Source of the DNA: Rhodocyclaceae bacterium
GTDB lineage: Bacteria; Pseudomonadota; Gammaproteobacteria; Burkholderiales; Usitatibacteraceae
Assembly: GCA_020247545.1 (NCBI GenBank)
Contig: JADCIX010000001.1
Coordinates: forward strand, 62,001 to 126,000
DNA: 64,000 nt
Reading direction: 5' to 3'
Shown here: one piece after another, positions 46,045 through 55,133 of the stretch
Layout of the letters: every line of letters starts with the position of its first letter
Numbering within the stretch: position 1 is the first letter of the stretch
Translations under genes and position numbers: made by a program
The notes under the pieces: model-generated
Told to the model about the DNA's origin: nothing
The model's database searches: none
The model's input: the letters and a program-made list of their open reading frames with translations, nothing else

Positions 46045-46776
46045 TTGCAGTGGAGCAGAAACAGCTCTCGCGTAATTGTTACCCTAGTATTTTGGGTGTT
46101 GCTACCGGGGCACGTAGCCCGCATATGTCCCCGTCGTCCCGATATTTTCCTGAATCGGGGCGCTACCAGCGAGCCGCTCGTGGAGGCGATTCGCATGGGG
46201 ATTTCCTCGGCGACGTGGCCGTTGTTTGGATTGGTGTGGCCGTCCGGCCTACAGCTCGCCGCTGAGGTGGCGGCGCGCGGGCTGAAGCCCGGTGAGCGGG
46301 TGCTGGAGATCGGCTGCGGTTTGGCGCTCGCAAGCATGGTGGCGCATCGCCACGGCGCGGATGTGACGGCGAGTGATTGTCACCCGCTGGCGTCGAGTTT
46401 CTTGAAGGCGAACTTGCGGCTGAATGGCTTAGGGCCGATGAAGTATCGGCACGGGAACTGGGGCAGCTTGTTGTTACCCCAAGCGCGTAACAGTGAATCA
46501 TTGCTACGGACCGTGGTGGGGTGTTATGACTTCATTATCGGTAGTGACATCTTGTATGAACGCGACGACGAGGCACTGTTATCCCTTTTTATCCAGCGCC
46601 ATGCGAGCCCGGCGGCAGAGGTATGGGTGGTTGATCCGGATCGTTCCAACCGCGCGGCGTTTAATCGTCAGATGGCGGGGCAGGGCTTTAGTGTGAGTGA
46701 GCGGCGGTTGGATCGTATTGCCATGCCGGGTCTGCCCGCGTACAAGGGGCGGTTGCTGGCGTATCGGCGCGGATAG
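46045..46776 (+). CDS. Class I SAM-dependent methyltransferase
   Basis: A 243-residue frame with a SAM-binding Rossmann fold: motif I VLEIGCGLALASMVA (about residues 85-99), the acidic end of strand 2 ASDCHPLA, and a post-II block CYDFIIGSDILYE. The segment GISSATWPLFGLVWPSG is typical of a small methyltransferase family related to protein N-methyltransferases. The first 40 residues are Arg/Pro-rich and do not look like that family, so the true start may be later or the 5' end may be altered. The target is unknown. It converges with the ABC-F gene 8 bp downstream. Confidence 0.7.
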   Translation: MQWSRNSSRVIVTLVFWVLLPGHVARICPRRPDIFLNRGATSEPLVEAIRMGISSATWPLFGLVWPSGLQLAAEVAARGLKPGERVLEIGCGLALASMVAHRHGADVTASDCHPLASSFLKANLRLNGLGPMKYRHGNWGSLLLPQARNSESLLRTVVGCYDFIIGSDILYERDDEALLSLFIQRHASPAAEVWVVDPDRSNRAAFNRQMAGQGFSVSERRLDRIAMPGLPAYKGRLLAYRRG

Positions 46777-46784
46777 CCGACCCG

Positions 46785-48623
46785 TTACCCGGCGGGCCCG
46801 GTACGTTTCGTTTCCAGCAGCTCCCAGCGGTTCATCGCCGCTTCGATTTCACTCGCCACCACTTCGAGTCTCGTGCTCATGTTTGCTGCGGTATCTGGCG
46901 ATTTCACGAACAAGCTGCCGTCGGCCAGTGCTTCGGTTAAGTTGGCTTGCTCTTTCTCTAGCGCCTCGATCTTGCGGGGTAGCTGTTCGAGTTCACGTGT
47001 TTCGTTGAACGACATCTTTACCTTGCGCACGGGAGTGGCAGGGCCAGGGGGGACAGAAGCGGCACCAGAAAATGAAACCCCCGCATTGGCGGGCGTCTTC
47101 GCGGCATTTGCCCACGAAGTGTCCGTCTTTGCTTGACTTTGCCATTCGGCATAGCCACCGACGTACTCTCGGATTCTCCCGCCGCCTTCAAAGGCAAACA
47201 CCTGCGTGACGACGTTATCCAAGAAGGCACGATCGTGGCTCACCAGAATGACGGTGCCGGCGTACTCCTGCAACATCGATTCGAGCAACTCCAGCGTCTC
47301 GATATCCAAATCGTTGGTCGGCTCATCTAGCACCAGCACGTTGGCGGGTTTGGCAAACAAACGCGCGAGCAAGAGCCGATTGCGCTCACCACCGGAGAGC
47401 GATTTCACCTTGGCGCGGGCGCGCTGCGGCGGAAACAGGAAATCACCGAGGTAGGAAATGACGTGCTTTCTCGCGCCGCCGATCTCCACAAACTCGGAAC
47501 CGGGCGAAATCACGTCGGAAAGTGTGGCGTTGTCGTCGAGCGCTTCGCGGAATTGGTCGAAGTACGCCACCTGCAACTGGGTGCCGCGTTTCACGTTGCC
47601 GCTATCGGCTTCCAAATCCGCCAGCATGAGTTTGATCAGCGTGGTTTTGCCAGCACCATTGGGGCCGATCAGCCCGATACGGTCACCACGCTGCAAGATG
47701 GCGGAGAAGTCGCGAATGATGACTTTGTCGCCGAAATTCTTGCTGACATTCACCAGCTCAGCCACGATCTTGCCCGAGCGCTCACCGGCATCAAGCGAAA
47801 GTTTGACCAGCCCGGCGACGTCCCGCCGCGCGGCGCGCACCCGGCGCAATTCTTCCAAGCGCCGGACTCGGCCTTCGTTACGCGTGCGGCGGGCTTCGAC
47901 GCCCTTGCGAATCCAGACTTCCTCTTCTTTAAGCAGCTTGTCGAAACGCGCGTTGGCGAGTGACTCCGAGTTCAGCATTTCGGCTTTGCGGCGTTGATAT
48001 TCTGCGAACGAACCCGGATAGCTGAAGAGTGTGCCGCGATCGAGTTCGACGATCCGTGTGGCAAAAGACTCCAGAAAGCGCCGATCGTGGCTGATGGTCA
48101 GCACAGCGCCGCTGAACGCCTTGAGCGTGTCTTCCAGCCAGGCAATGCCGTCGAAATCGAGGTGGTTGGTCGGCTCGTCGAGGAACAACAAATCCGGTGC
48201 GCCGGCAATCGCTCGGGCGAGGGCGACGCGTTTTTTCATACCGCCAGACAGGGTGGAGACGAGCAGGCTGCCGTCCATGCCCAGCCGCGACAAGACCTCG
48301 GCGACACGTACCGTCACATGCCAATCCTCGTCACCTTCGTGTTCGTTGATCGCGCCCGCGGTAACGGCTTCTTCGATCGTGATACCGTCGGCGAAGGTCG
48401 GCTCTTGCGGAACGTTGGCAAAACGCACACCCTTTTCCCGCACCACTTCGCCGTCGTCTGGCGCAATTTCGCCCGCCAAGATACGAATCAGGCTGGATTT
48501 ACCCGCGCCATTACGGCCGATGAGGGCGATACGTTCCCGGCGGTCAATGGCGAACTCAACGTGATCAAGCAGGGCGACATCGCCAAAAGCCAGCGAGAGA
48601 GACTTACAGTGAATCAGCGGCAT
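46785..48623 (-). CDS. uup: ABC-F family ATPase (Uup-like)
   Basis: A soluble protein with two ABC ATPase domains and no membrane part. ABC-F proteins act on the ribosome, and Uup is linked to ribosome or DNA stability. Walker A motifs are GRNGAGKSS (near residue 37) and GPNGAGKTT (near 325), with signatures LSGGMKKRVALARA and LSGGERNRLLLARL. A charged linker lies between the domains. A C-terminal coiled-coil stretch (LEQLPRKIEALEKEQANL) follows an Ala/Pro-rich linker; this fits Uup rather than EttA. At 612 residues it is close to the usual Uup length. Confidence 0.9.
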   Translation of the reverse strand: MPLIHCKSLSLAFGDVALLDHVEFAIDRRERIALIGRNGAGKSSLIRILAGEIAPDDGEVVREKGVRFANVPQEPTFADGITIEEAVTAGAINEHEGDEDWHVTVRVAEVLSRLGMDGSLLVSTLSGGMKKRVALARAIAGAPDLLFLDEPTNHLDFDGIAWLEDTLKAFSGAVLTISHDRRFLESFATRIVELDRGTLFSYPGSFAEYQRRKAEMLNSESLANARFDKLLKEEEVWIRKGVEARRTRNEGRVRRLEELRRVRAARRDVAGLVKLSLDAGERSGKIVAELVNVSKNFGDKVIIRDFSAILQRGDRIGLIGPNGAGKTTLIKLMLADLEADSGNVKRGTQLQVAYFDQFREALDDNATLSDVISPGSEFVEIGGARKHVISYLGDFLFPPQRARAKVKSLSGGERNRLLLARLFAKPANVLVLDEPTNDLDIETLELLESMLQEYAGTVILVSHDRAFLDNVVTQVFAFEGGGRIREYVGGYAEWQSQAKTDTSWANAAKTPANAGVSFSGAASVPPGPATPVRKVKMSFNETRELEQLPRKIEALEKEQANLTEALADGSLFVKSPDTAANMSTRLEVVASEIEAAMNRWELLETKRTGPAG

Positions 48624-48766
48624 GCGGAGGGAGACTTTCAGGGGAGGCGGAAGGAATCGGAGCGGCTTGTGGCGGATTGTGGCGGATTGGCGCTTGGCCA
48701 GGCGCTATTTTCGCCTACAAACACTGTTACATCTTGAACACACTTTCTACAAATTGTCGGCGTAAC

Positions 48767-48787
48767 CTATCTATATGCGATAGATAG
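48767..48787. promoter_or_regulatory. Inverted repeat upstream of the small exported-protein gene
   Basis: CTATCTA (48767-48773) and TAGATAG (48781-48787) form a perfect 7-bp dyad with a 7-bp centre, about 70 bp before the ATG at 48859. It could be an operator or part of the leader. No regulator is assigned. Confidence 0.35.
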
Positions 48788-48858
48788 CTGCGTTTGGTGT
48801 TCTTTTCCCTCTCGATGGCTTACGAATTGCTGCCCCTCTACAACCTTAGGAGACGTAA

Positions 48859-49143
48859 ATGAAAAGACTCTTTGGAATTACCACCGCATTACTGTTGAGC
48901 GCCGGTGCTGCGGTCGCCTTCGCACAAACCCCGCCAGAGCCGCCGAAAGACGGTAAAGGGATGGGCCCCGGCGGCGGTATGCGTGACTGCTCGAAAATGG
49001 AGGATGCCGATAAACGTGGGATGTGTGAGAAGCGCCAGGCAGCCATGAAGACGGCTTGGGAAAAGTGTAAAGACAAAGCCGAAGGCCCGGATCGCCGTAA
49101 CTGTATGCGCGAAAACATGCCGAAGCCACCAGAGAAAAAGTAA
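48859..49143 (+). CDS. Small exported protein with four cysteines
   Basis: A 94-residue protein with a clear signal peptide (GITTALLLSAGAAVAFAQ), a Pro/Gly-rich linker and a charged C-terminal part with four cysteines spaced as two pairs (RDCSKM...GMCEKR and WEKCKD...RNCMRE). The paired arrangement suggests two disulfide-linked helical hairpins. The family is not recognised; it resembles PsiF-type small periplasmic proteins only vaguely. TTAGGAG precedes the ATG, and a strong terminator follows, so it is a one-gene unit. Confidence 0.8.
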   Translation: MKRLFGITTALLLSAGAAVAFAQTPPEPPKDGKGMGPGGGMRDCSKMEDADKRGMCEKRQAAMKTAWEKCKDKAEGPDRRNCMRENMPKPPEKK

Positions 49144-49164
49144 TCCGTAGTTGATCGCAATAGG

Positions 49165-49196
49165 AAGCCCCGCCGGGAAACCAGCGGGGCTTTTTT
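49165..49196 (+). terminator. Rho-independent terminator
   Basis: GCCCCGC (49167-49173) pairs with GCGGGGC (49184-49190), with AA/TT extending the stem, followed by six T (49191-49196). It ends the small exported-protein gene. The rest of the spacer up to the TRAP gene (49197-49517) shows nothing further. Confidence 0.9.
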
Positions 49197-49517
49197 ACGC
49201 TGCTGCTAACTCATCTTCAGCATGGCGCCAAAGGCGATGCGCTTGGTCGAGATATCGGTCACCGAGGAAGGTGGAGCAAAAACAGGCACCAATCCGGCGC
49301 ACAGGCTTGTTCAAAACGGTGCGTAATTGCGGCGGTAGCAATGGCGGCACCGGGAGAAGTGGCCCGCTCGCACAGCTCGATGAACGGTTATCGCTGGTGT
49401 TTGGGGTTGTCGCAAACATTCATATTCTGAATGTGGCAATGGCGCAGCGTTATGGACTCGCAATTGCTTAGTGGTACGAGGGGCATTCATCCAGACCACT
49501 CAACCAAAGAGGCGAAC

Positions 49518-50612
49518 ATGACTACATCACGCAGAAAGTTTCTCTCCGCCGGCACGGCAGCAGCCGTTGGCGCCGGCTCACTCGGCTTCCCGATGGTCGC
49601 GAAGGCGCAGCAAACGTTCAATTGGAAGATGACGAGTGCATATCCGAAGGGCTCGCCTTTCTATATGGATGGTCCGGGAAGTGCCACCGATCTGGCAAAG
49701 CGTATCGAAGTGATGTCCGGCGGTCGCTTGAAGATCCAGGTGTATGGCGCGGGTGAGTTGATTCCCGCGCTGGAAGGCTTTGACGCCGTGCGCGCCGGCA
49801 CAGTGGAGATGAACCACGCCAACAGCTATTTTTGGACAGGCAAGACGTTTGCTGCGCAGTATTTTTGCGCAGTGCCGTTCGGCCTGAACTTCCAAGGCGT
49901 CAACGGCTGGTTCTACGACGGTGGCGGTATCAATCTGTGGCATGAGGTCTATGCGCCGTTCGGCATGGTTGCGTTTCCATGCGGCAACACCGGGGTACAG
50001 ATGACCGGCTGGTTCAAGAAAGAAATCAAGTCCGTCGCCGACTTCAAAGGCCTCAAGATGCGCATTCCTGGGCTGGCGGGAAAGGTATACGCGACGCTGG
50101 GTGTCGACGTGAAGCTCCTGCCGGGTGGCGAAATTTTCCCCGCGCTTGAGCGCGGCGTGATCGACGCGGCCGAATTTGTCGGGCCGTTCCAAGATCGCCG
50201 ACTTGGTTTGCAAAAGGCCGCCAAGTTTTACCACACCACCGGCTGGCACGAGCCTGCAACGGTCTCCGAGCTGCTCATCAACAAAGCGGCGTGGGACAAA
50301 CTGCCGGCAGATCTGAAGGCCGTTGTTGAAAATGCGGCAGCCGCCTGTAATGTGATCAGCGAAGGCTGGTGCCAAAAGACCAATGCGGAAGCGATGGAAG
50401 ACCTGATCAAGAATCAGGGTGTGGTGGCCAAGCCGCTACCTGATGCGGTGGTCAAGGCACTACGCGAGGCGACTGACAAGGTCCTTGCAGAGGCCATTGC
50501 AAAGGATCCGGTGACCAAGAAAGTCCACGATTCATACATGGCCTACAAGAAGAAATTTGATTCGTGGTCCGGCTACAGTGAATCGGTCTATCACAGCAAG
50601 ATCATCGTCTAG
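49518..50612 (+). CDS. dctP: TRAP transporter solute-binding protein (DctP family)
   Basis: Periplasmic receptor of a tripartite ATP-independent importer driven by an ion gradient. A Tat-like signal (TSRRKFLSAGTAAAVGAGS) precedes a mature part with DctP features: AYPKGSPFYMDGP, SGGRLKIQVYGAGELIPALEGFDAV and LKMRIPGLAGKVYATLG. The pattern fits receptors for 2-oxo acids and related carboxylates, but the ligand is not certain. I chose the ATG at 49518 with AGAGGCG upstream; the longer frame from 49431 lacks a signal peptide at its start. It lies 2 bp before dctQ. Confidence 0.92.
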   Translation: MTTSRRKFLSAGTAAAVGAGSLGFPMVAKAQQTFNWKMTSAYPKGSPFYMDGPGSATDLAKRIEVMSGGRLKIQVYGAGELIPALEGFDAVRAGTVEMNHANSYFWTGKTFAAQYFCAVPFGLNFQGVNGWFYDGGGINLWHEVYAPFGMVAFPCGNTGVQMTGWFKKEIKSVADFKGLKMRIPGLAGKVYATLGVDVKLLPGGEIFPALERGVIDAAEFVGPFQDRRLGLQKAAKFYHTTGWHEPATVSELLINKAAWDKLPADLKAVVENAAAACNVISEGWCQKTNAEAMEDLIKNQGVVAKPLPDAVVKALREATDKVLAEAIAKDPVTKKVHDSYMAYKKKFDSWSGYSESVYHSKIIV

Positions 50613-50614
50613 TC

Positions 50615-51112
50615 ATGCAAAAGACCATTGAACGCGCGGTCGATTTGATCGGCCGCGCGACGTCTTGGCTCGCGTTGGTGATCATCGTCTTGATGGCCAC
50701 CAACGTCGTACTGCGCTATTTATTCAGTTACGGCTCAGTCTGGGCACAAGAACTCGAATGGCACCTGCTGGCACCACTCATCCTGTTTGGCATGAGTTAC
50801 GCACTGCTGCACGGTGAACACGTGCGTGTGGATGTGTTGTATGCCAATTTCAGTGCGCGCACCAAGCTGATCGTTGATGTGATCTCGCAGGTGCTGTGCA
50901 TTTTGATCTCGCTGATCATCGTCTGGCTATCGGTCAAATATGTGTCGCAATCCTATCTGGTCGGTGAAACCTCGGCTGATCCGGGTGGGCTGCCCTATCG
51001 ATGGATACTCAAGGCGCTGATTCCGATTGGCTTCATTCTGCTTATGTTGCAGAGCTTTGCGTTGTTGCTTGGTGCGATCGGGCAGCTCAAATCACCCAAG
51101 GAATCATCATGA
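50615..51112 (+). CDS. dctQ: TRAP transporter small permease (DctQ)
   Basis: A 165-residue four-helix membrane subunit that joins the receptor to the large permease. Hydrophobic segments are visible at about residues 16-36, 50-65, 87-110 and 130-155. The motif VWAQELEWHLLAPLILFGMSY is typical of the family. It starts 2 bp after dctP and overlaps dctM by four bases (ATGA), so the three are one operon. Confidence 0.9.
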   Translation: MQKTIERAVDLIGRATSWLALVIIVLMATNVVLRYLFSYGSVWAQELEWHLLAPLILFGMSYALLHGEHVRVDVLYANFSARTKLIVDVISQVLCILISLIIVWLSVKYVSQSYLVGETSADPGGLPYRWILKALIPIGFILLMLQSFALLLGAIGQLKSPKESS

Positions 51113-52434
51113 CGGGCATGGAGTGGTTGGCAATCCTGATGCTGGTAACTTTTTTCGGTCTGCTCATGGCCGGAGTACCGGTGGCGCTCACGTTGGCGAC
51201 GACGGGCTTTGTGTTTGGTGTGATTGGTTTTGGCCCTGTGCTGTTCAACTTGTTGCCGGCACGCATCTACGGCGTCGTCGCGAACTACCAATGGCTCGCC
51301 ATCCCGTTATTTGTGTTTATGGGTGTCATGCTGGAAAAGTCGCGATTGGCTGACGATCTTTTAGACGTGATGGGCCATCTGGCGGGCGGGCTGCGTGGCG
51401 GCATGGGTATTGGCATCATCCTGGTCGGTGTACTGATGGGAGCGACTACCGGTATTGTTGGCGCGACTGTTGTAACGCTCGGATTGTTGACGCTGCCGAC
51501 CTTGCTCAAGCGTGGCTACAGTCCATCGATTGCTTGTGGAGCCATCTGTGCATCCGGCACGCTCGGCCAAATTATTCCGCCATCGTTGATCTTGATTTTG
51601 CTGGCGGACATCATGCAGTTATCGGTCGGAACGTTGTTTGCCGCCGCTGTGATGCCGGGCTTGATGCTCGCTGGTATCTATTGCCTGTATTTCATTGTTA
51701 TCGGAATCGTCAAGCCGGAGCTGGTGCCGCCGGTTCCACAATTGGAACGTGATGGCGTCTCGCGCCGTCAACTGTGGGTGCGCTTCTTCAAAGTGGTCGT
51801 GCCGCCGGTGGTACTAGTGTTTTCCGTGTTGGGTTCGATCATCGGTGGTGTCGCAGCACCGACTGAGGCCGCGTCGATGGGCGCATTGGGTGCGATTCTC
51901 GTAACTGCGTTTGCCGGTCGCATGAGCTGGCAGGTGCTGCGCGACACTGTTCAATCCACCACCAAGATCACCGCAATGATGATGTTTATTCTCATCTGTG
52001 CGCAGGTGTTTGCCCTGGCGTTCCGCGGCTTGCACGGTGAAGACCTCATCACCAAGATGTTTGACTTTCTGCCGGGTGGTGTGGCGGCCGACATCTGGTT
52101 CATGATGCTGATTATTTTTGTGCTCGGTTTCTTTATCGAGTGGATTGAAATCAGTTACATCGCGGTACCGCTATTCCTGCCGGTGTTTGTCAGCCAGGGC
52201 GTGGATCTGGTGTGGCTTGCCATGCTGATCTGTGTAAATCTGCAAACGTCGTTCTTGACACCGCCGTTTGGTTGGGCGCTATTTTTTCTGAAGGGGGTGG
52301 CGCCACCCGAGGTGACGACCCGGCATATTTATCTCGGCGTGATTCCGTTCATCATGATGCAGGTACTGGCCGTCGTACTGGTGTTCTTTTTCCCGGCAAT
52401 CGCGCTCTGGCTTCCCAAGGTGATTGGCTGGTAG
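51109..52434 (+). CDS. dctM: TRAP transporter large permease (DctM)
   Basis: A 441-residue multi-pass membrane protein that forms the transport path. Family features include FMGVMLEKSRLADDLLDVMG and GAICASGTLGQIIPPSLILI, with about 12 hydrophobic segments. I placed the start at 51109, overlapping the dctQ stop (ATGA); the upstream extension of the frame lies inside dctQ. The gamma-glutamyltransferase gene follows 35 bp later. Confidence 0.93.
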   Translation: MTGMEWLAILMLVTFFGLLMAGVPVALTLATTGFVFGVIGFGPVLFNLLPARIYGVVANYQWLAIPLFVFMGVMLEKSRLADDLLDVMGHLAGGLRGGMGIGIILVGVLMGATTGIVGATVVTLGLLTLPTLLKRGYSPSIACGAICASGTLGQIIPPSLILILLADIMQLSVGTLFAAAVMPGLMLAGIYCLYFIVIGIVKPELVPPVPQLERDGVSRRQLWVRFFKVVVPPVVLVFSVLGSIIGGVAAPTEAASMGALGAILVTAFAGRMSWQVLRDTVQSTTKITAMMMFILICAQVFALAFRGLHGEDLITKMFDFLPGGVAADIWFMMLIIFVLGFFIEWIEISYIAVPLFLPVFVSQGVDLVWLAMLICVNLQTSFLTPPFGWALFFLKGVAPPEVTTRHIYLGVIPFIMMQVLAVVLVFFFPAIALWLPKVIGW

Positions 52435-52469
52435 CATCAGACGCGGCATCATCACCTCGGGAAACCAGA

Positions 52470-54071
52470 ATGATTGAATCAATTCGCGCGCGGCGCGGCA
52501 TGGCGGTGGCACCTCACGCTCTTGCCGCGCAGTCAGCGCTCGGCGTGTTGCGCGAGGGCGGCAATGCGGTGGAGGCGATGGTCTCGGCGGCCGCCACCAT
52601 CGCCATCGTTTACCCGCATATGAATTCGATCGGCGGTGACAGCTTTTGGTTAATCGCCGAGCCGGGCCAACAACCAGTGGCAATCGAGGCGTGTGGTGCC
52701 GCGGCGGCTTCGGCGAGTATCGATTGGTATCGTGAGCGCGGCATTACCGGTGCGATTCCGTTTCGCGGCGGTGTGGCGGCAAATACGGTCGCCGGCACCT
52801 TGTCAGGATGGCAGGCGGCGTGCGCGTTTTCGCGACGGCAGTTGGACGGACGCCTGCCTCTTTCGCGGCTGCTTGCCGATGCGATCAGCTATGCCGAAGA
52901 GGGGATTGCGGTCACGCGCAGTCAGGCGGTTTGTACAGCAGGAAAAATTGCCGAACTTGCACCACAACCGGGTTTTGCCGATACGTTTTTACAAAGCGGT
53001 GCGGCACCGATGGCGGGGAGCGTGTTTCGTCAGCCACTGCTGGCCGCGACACTGCGCCACCTTGCAAACAGGGGTATCGACGATGCTTACCGCGGCGAAC
53101 TCGCCGCGGGTATTGCAGCAGATTTGGTCTCAGTCGGCAGCCCCCTTGCCGCGGCCGATCTTGCCAACCACCATGCGCATTTAGTCAAGCCGCTTTCGCT
53201 GGCGCATTCACGTGGCACTGTTTTCAACATGACACCGCCGACACAGGGCGTGGTGTCGCTGATAATTCTGGGCATTCTGGATGCCATCGGTATCGACGGC
53301 ATGGACCCGCTGGGTGCCGACTACGTGCATCACTGCGTTGAGGCGACCAAACAGGCGTTCGCCGTGCGTGACCGGCACGTGACCGACCCGGCCTACATGA
53401 CGCTCCCCGCGCAGACGTTACTTGGCGCCACCGCGCTGAAGGCCATGGCGGACAAGGTTGACTCTCGGCGCGCAGCACCTTGGGGCAAGGGTAAAGGTCC
53501 GGGAGATACCGTATGGATGGGCGTCATCGATGGTGATGGTGTGATGGTGTCGTTTATTCAAAGCATCTACCATGAGTTTGGCGCGGGTATTGTGCTGCCG
53601 GGTTCGGGTATCAACTGGCAAAACCGCGGTACCAGCTTTGCCTTGAATGAAGCGGCGTTGAATGTGTTGCGACCGGGACGTAAGCCGTTCCATACGCTGA
53701 ACCCTGCGATGGCGCGTTTGAAAGATGGCCGTTCGATGGTCTACGGCACCATGGGTGGTGACGGGCAACCACAAACCCAATGCGCGGTGTTCACCCGTCA
53801 GGTCATCGGCGGCATGCATCCGCAAGCCGCGATCAACGCCCCTCGCTGGCTGCTCGGGCGCACTTGGGGCCAGCCGAGTGAAACCCTGAAGCTCGAAGCG
53901 CGGTTTGCCGATTCGGTCGTGGCTGATCTCGCCGCGCGTGGTCACGATGTCGAAGTGCTGGGGGAGTGGGATGAATCGATGGGCCACGCTGGCAGCATCG
54001 TGAGACATGCCAACGGCGTGCTCGAAGGCGGCGCGGATCCACGCAGCGACGGCGGGGTGGCGGCATTCTGA
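52470..54071 (+). CDS. ggt: Gamma-glutamyltransferase family protein
   Basis: An Ntn hydrolase of the gamma-glutamyltransferase family, which cleaves gamma-glutamyl amide bonds and self-processes at a Thr. The family start GMAVAPHALAAQSALGVLREGGNAVEA is clear. The probable nucleophile Thr lies in GPGDTVWMGVIDGDG near residue 347, followed by the SFIQSIYHEFG and GSGINWQNRG loops. There is no signal peptide, so this member is probably cytosolic. It follows the TRAP genes by 35 bp and precedes aguB, suggesting use of an imported gamma-glutamyl compound. Confidence 0.88.
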   Translation: MIESIRARRGMAVAPHALAAQSALGVLREGGNAVEAMVSAAATIAIVYPHMNSIGGDSFWLIAEPGQQPVAIEACGAAAASASIDWYRERGITGAIPFRGGVAANTVAGTLSGWQAACAFSRRQLDGRLPLSRLLADAISYAEEGIAVTRSQAVCTAGKIAELAPQPGFADTFLQSGAAPMAGSVFRQPLLAATLRHLANRGIDDAYRGELAAGIAADLVSVGSPLAAADLANHHAHLVKPLSLAHSRGTVFNMTPPTQGVVSLIILGILDAIGIDGMDPLGADYVHHCVEATKQAFAVRDRHVTDPAYMTLPAQTLLGATALKAMADKVDSRRAAPWGKGKGPGDTVWMGVIDGDGVMVSFIQSIYHEFGAGIVLPGSGINWQNRGTSFALNEAALNVLRPGRKPFHTLNPAMARLKDGRSMVYGTMGGDGQPQTQCAVFTRQVIGGMHPQAAINAPRWLLGRTWGQPSETLKLEARFADSVVADLAARGHDVEVLGEWDESMGHAGSIVRHANGVLEGGADPRSDGGVAAF

Positions 54072-54241
54072 CATTCAAAGTCCTTATTGCACGGGCGTTT
54101 CGAGGCAAAACTGTCTGAAAATGACCGTCAATAAACGAGTTTGAAATTTAAAGGGCGGTGAGACACCGAGGCCAAAGCGCCGTATAGGAACGATAGCGAT
54201 ACAATCAGCGCCTGCGTTTTCAAACAATAAGGCGTTAATGC

Positions 54242-55126
54242 ATGCGTAACGTGACGGTAGCCGCAACTCAGATGGCGTGTGATTGGAATGTCGAGGGCAA
54301 TATTGCGCGCGCCGACCGCTTGGTGCGCGAGGCTGCCGCCAAGGGTGCCCAGATCATCCTCATCCAAGAGTTGTTTGAGCGGTGTTACTTCTGCCAAAAA
54401 CAAGTTCCGGCTTATTTGGAATTCGCGACCCCGGTGGCTGAAAATCCTGCCGTCCAACATTTTCAAAACGTCGCGGCCGAGTTGGGGGTGGTCTTGCCGG
54501 TCAGTTTCTACGAGCGCGCCAACAATACGCTGTACAACAGTGTGGCCATCATCGACGCCGACGGGGGCAATCTCGGTGTTTATCGAAAAAGCCATATCCC
54601 GGATGGGCCGGGCTACTCGGAAAAGTATTACTTCTCGCCGGGCGATACCGGTTTTCGGGTGTGGAATACGCGATTCGCCAAAATCGGCGTCGCGATCTGC
54701 TGGGACCAATGGTTTCCGGAATGTGCGCGCAGCATGGCGCTACAGGGTGCGGAGTTGCTGTTCTACCCGACCGCAATCGGCAGCGAGCCGCATGACGCCA
54801 CGATTGACTCAAGCGCACATTGGCAGCGTACCCAGCAAGGCCACGCAGCCGCTAACGTCGTGCCGGTGATCGCGTCGAACCGTGTTGGTCGTGAGACCGA
54901 GCAGGAATCCGCCATCACCTTTTACGGCGCGTCGTTCATCATGGACGAGTCGGGAGATATCGTGGCCGAGGCCGACGCATCCTCTGAAACTGTACTTACC
55001 CATACGTTTGATCTCGACACGATTGCCACCAAACGTCGTGCGTGGGGCCTGTTTCGCGATCGGCGTCCCGAACTCTATGGAGCCGTGGTCACAAAAGATG
55101 GTGTGACCGCGCCAAGCGGAAGTTAG
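54242..55126 (+). CDS. aguB: N-carbamoylputrescine amidase AguB
   Basis: A nitrilase-family enzyme that hydrolyses N-carbamoylputrescine to putrescine, CO2 and ammonia. The catalytic triad is visible: Glu43 in [10 protein letters not shown], Lys in [12 protein letters not shown], and Cys153 in [10 protein letters not shown]. At 294 residues it matches AguB. The neighbouring agmatine deiminase gene supplies its substrate, which settles the assignment within the broad nitrilase family. The ATG start lies 170 bp after the ggt-type gene. Confidence 0.93.
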   Translation: MRNVTVAATQMACDWNVEGNIARADRLVREAAAKGAQIILIQELFERCYFCQKQVPAYLEFATPVAENPAVQHFQNVAAELGVVLPVSFYERANNTLYNSVAIIDADGGNLGVYRKSHIPDGPGYSEKYYFSPGDTGFRVWNTRFAKIGVAICWDQWFPECARSMALQGAELLFYPTAIGSEPHDATIDSSAHWQRTQQGHAAANVVPVIASNRVGRETEQESAITFYGASFIMDESGDIVAEADASSETVLTHTFDLDTIATKRRAWGLFRDRRPELYGAVVTKDGVTAPSGS

Positions 55127-55133
55127 GGCGGCT

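Noticed and set aside
47463-48737. Long plus-strand frames opposite the ABC-F gene
   Set aside because: Antisense shadows of a GC-rich conserved gene; the minus strand carries clear ATPase motifs.
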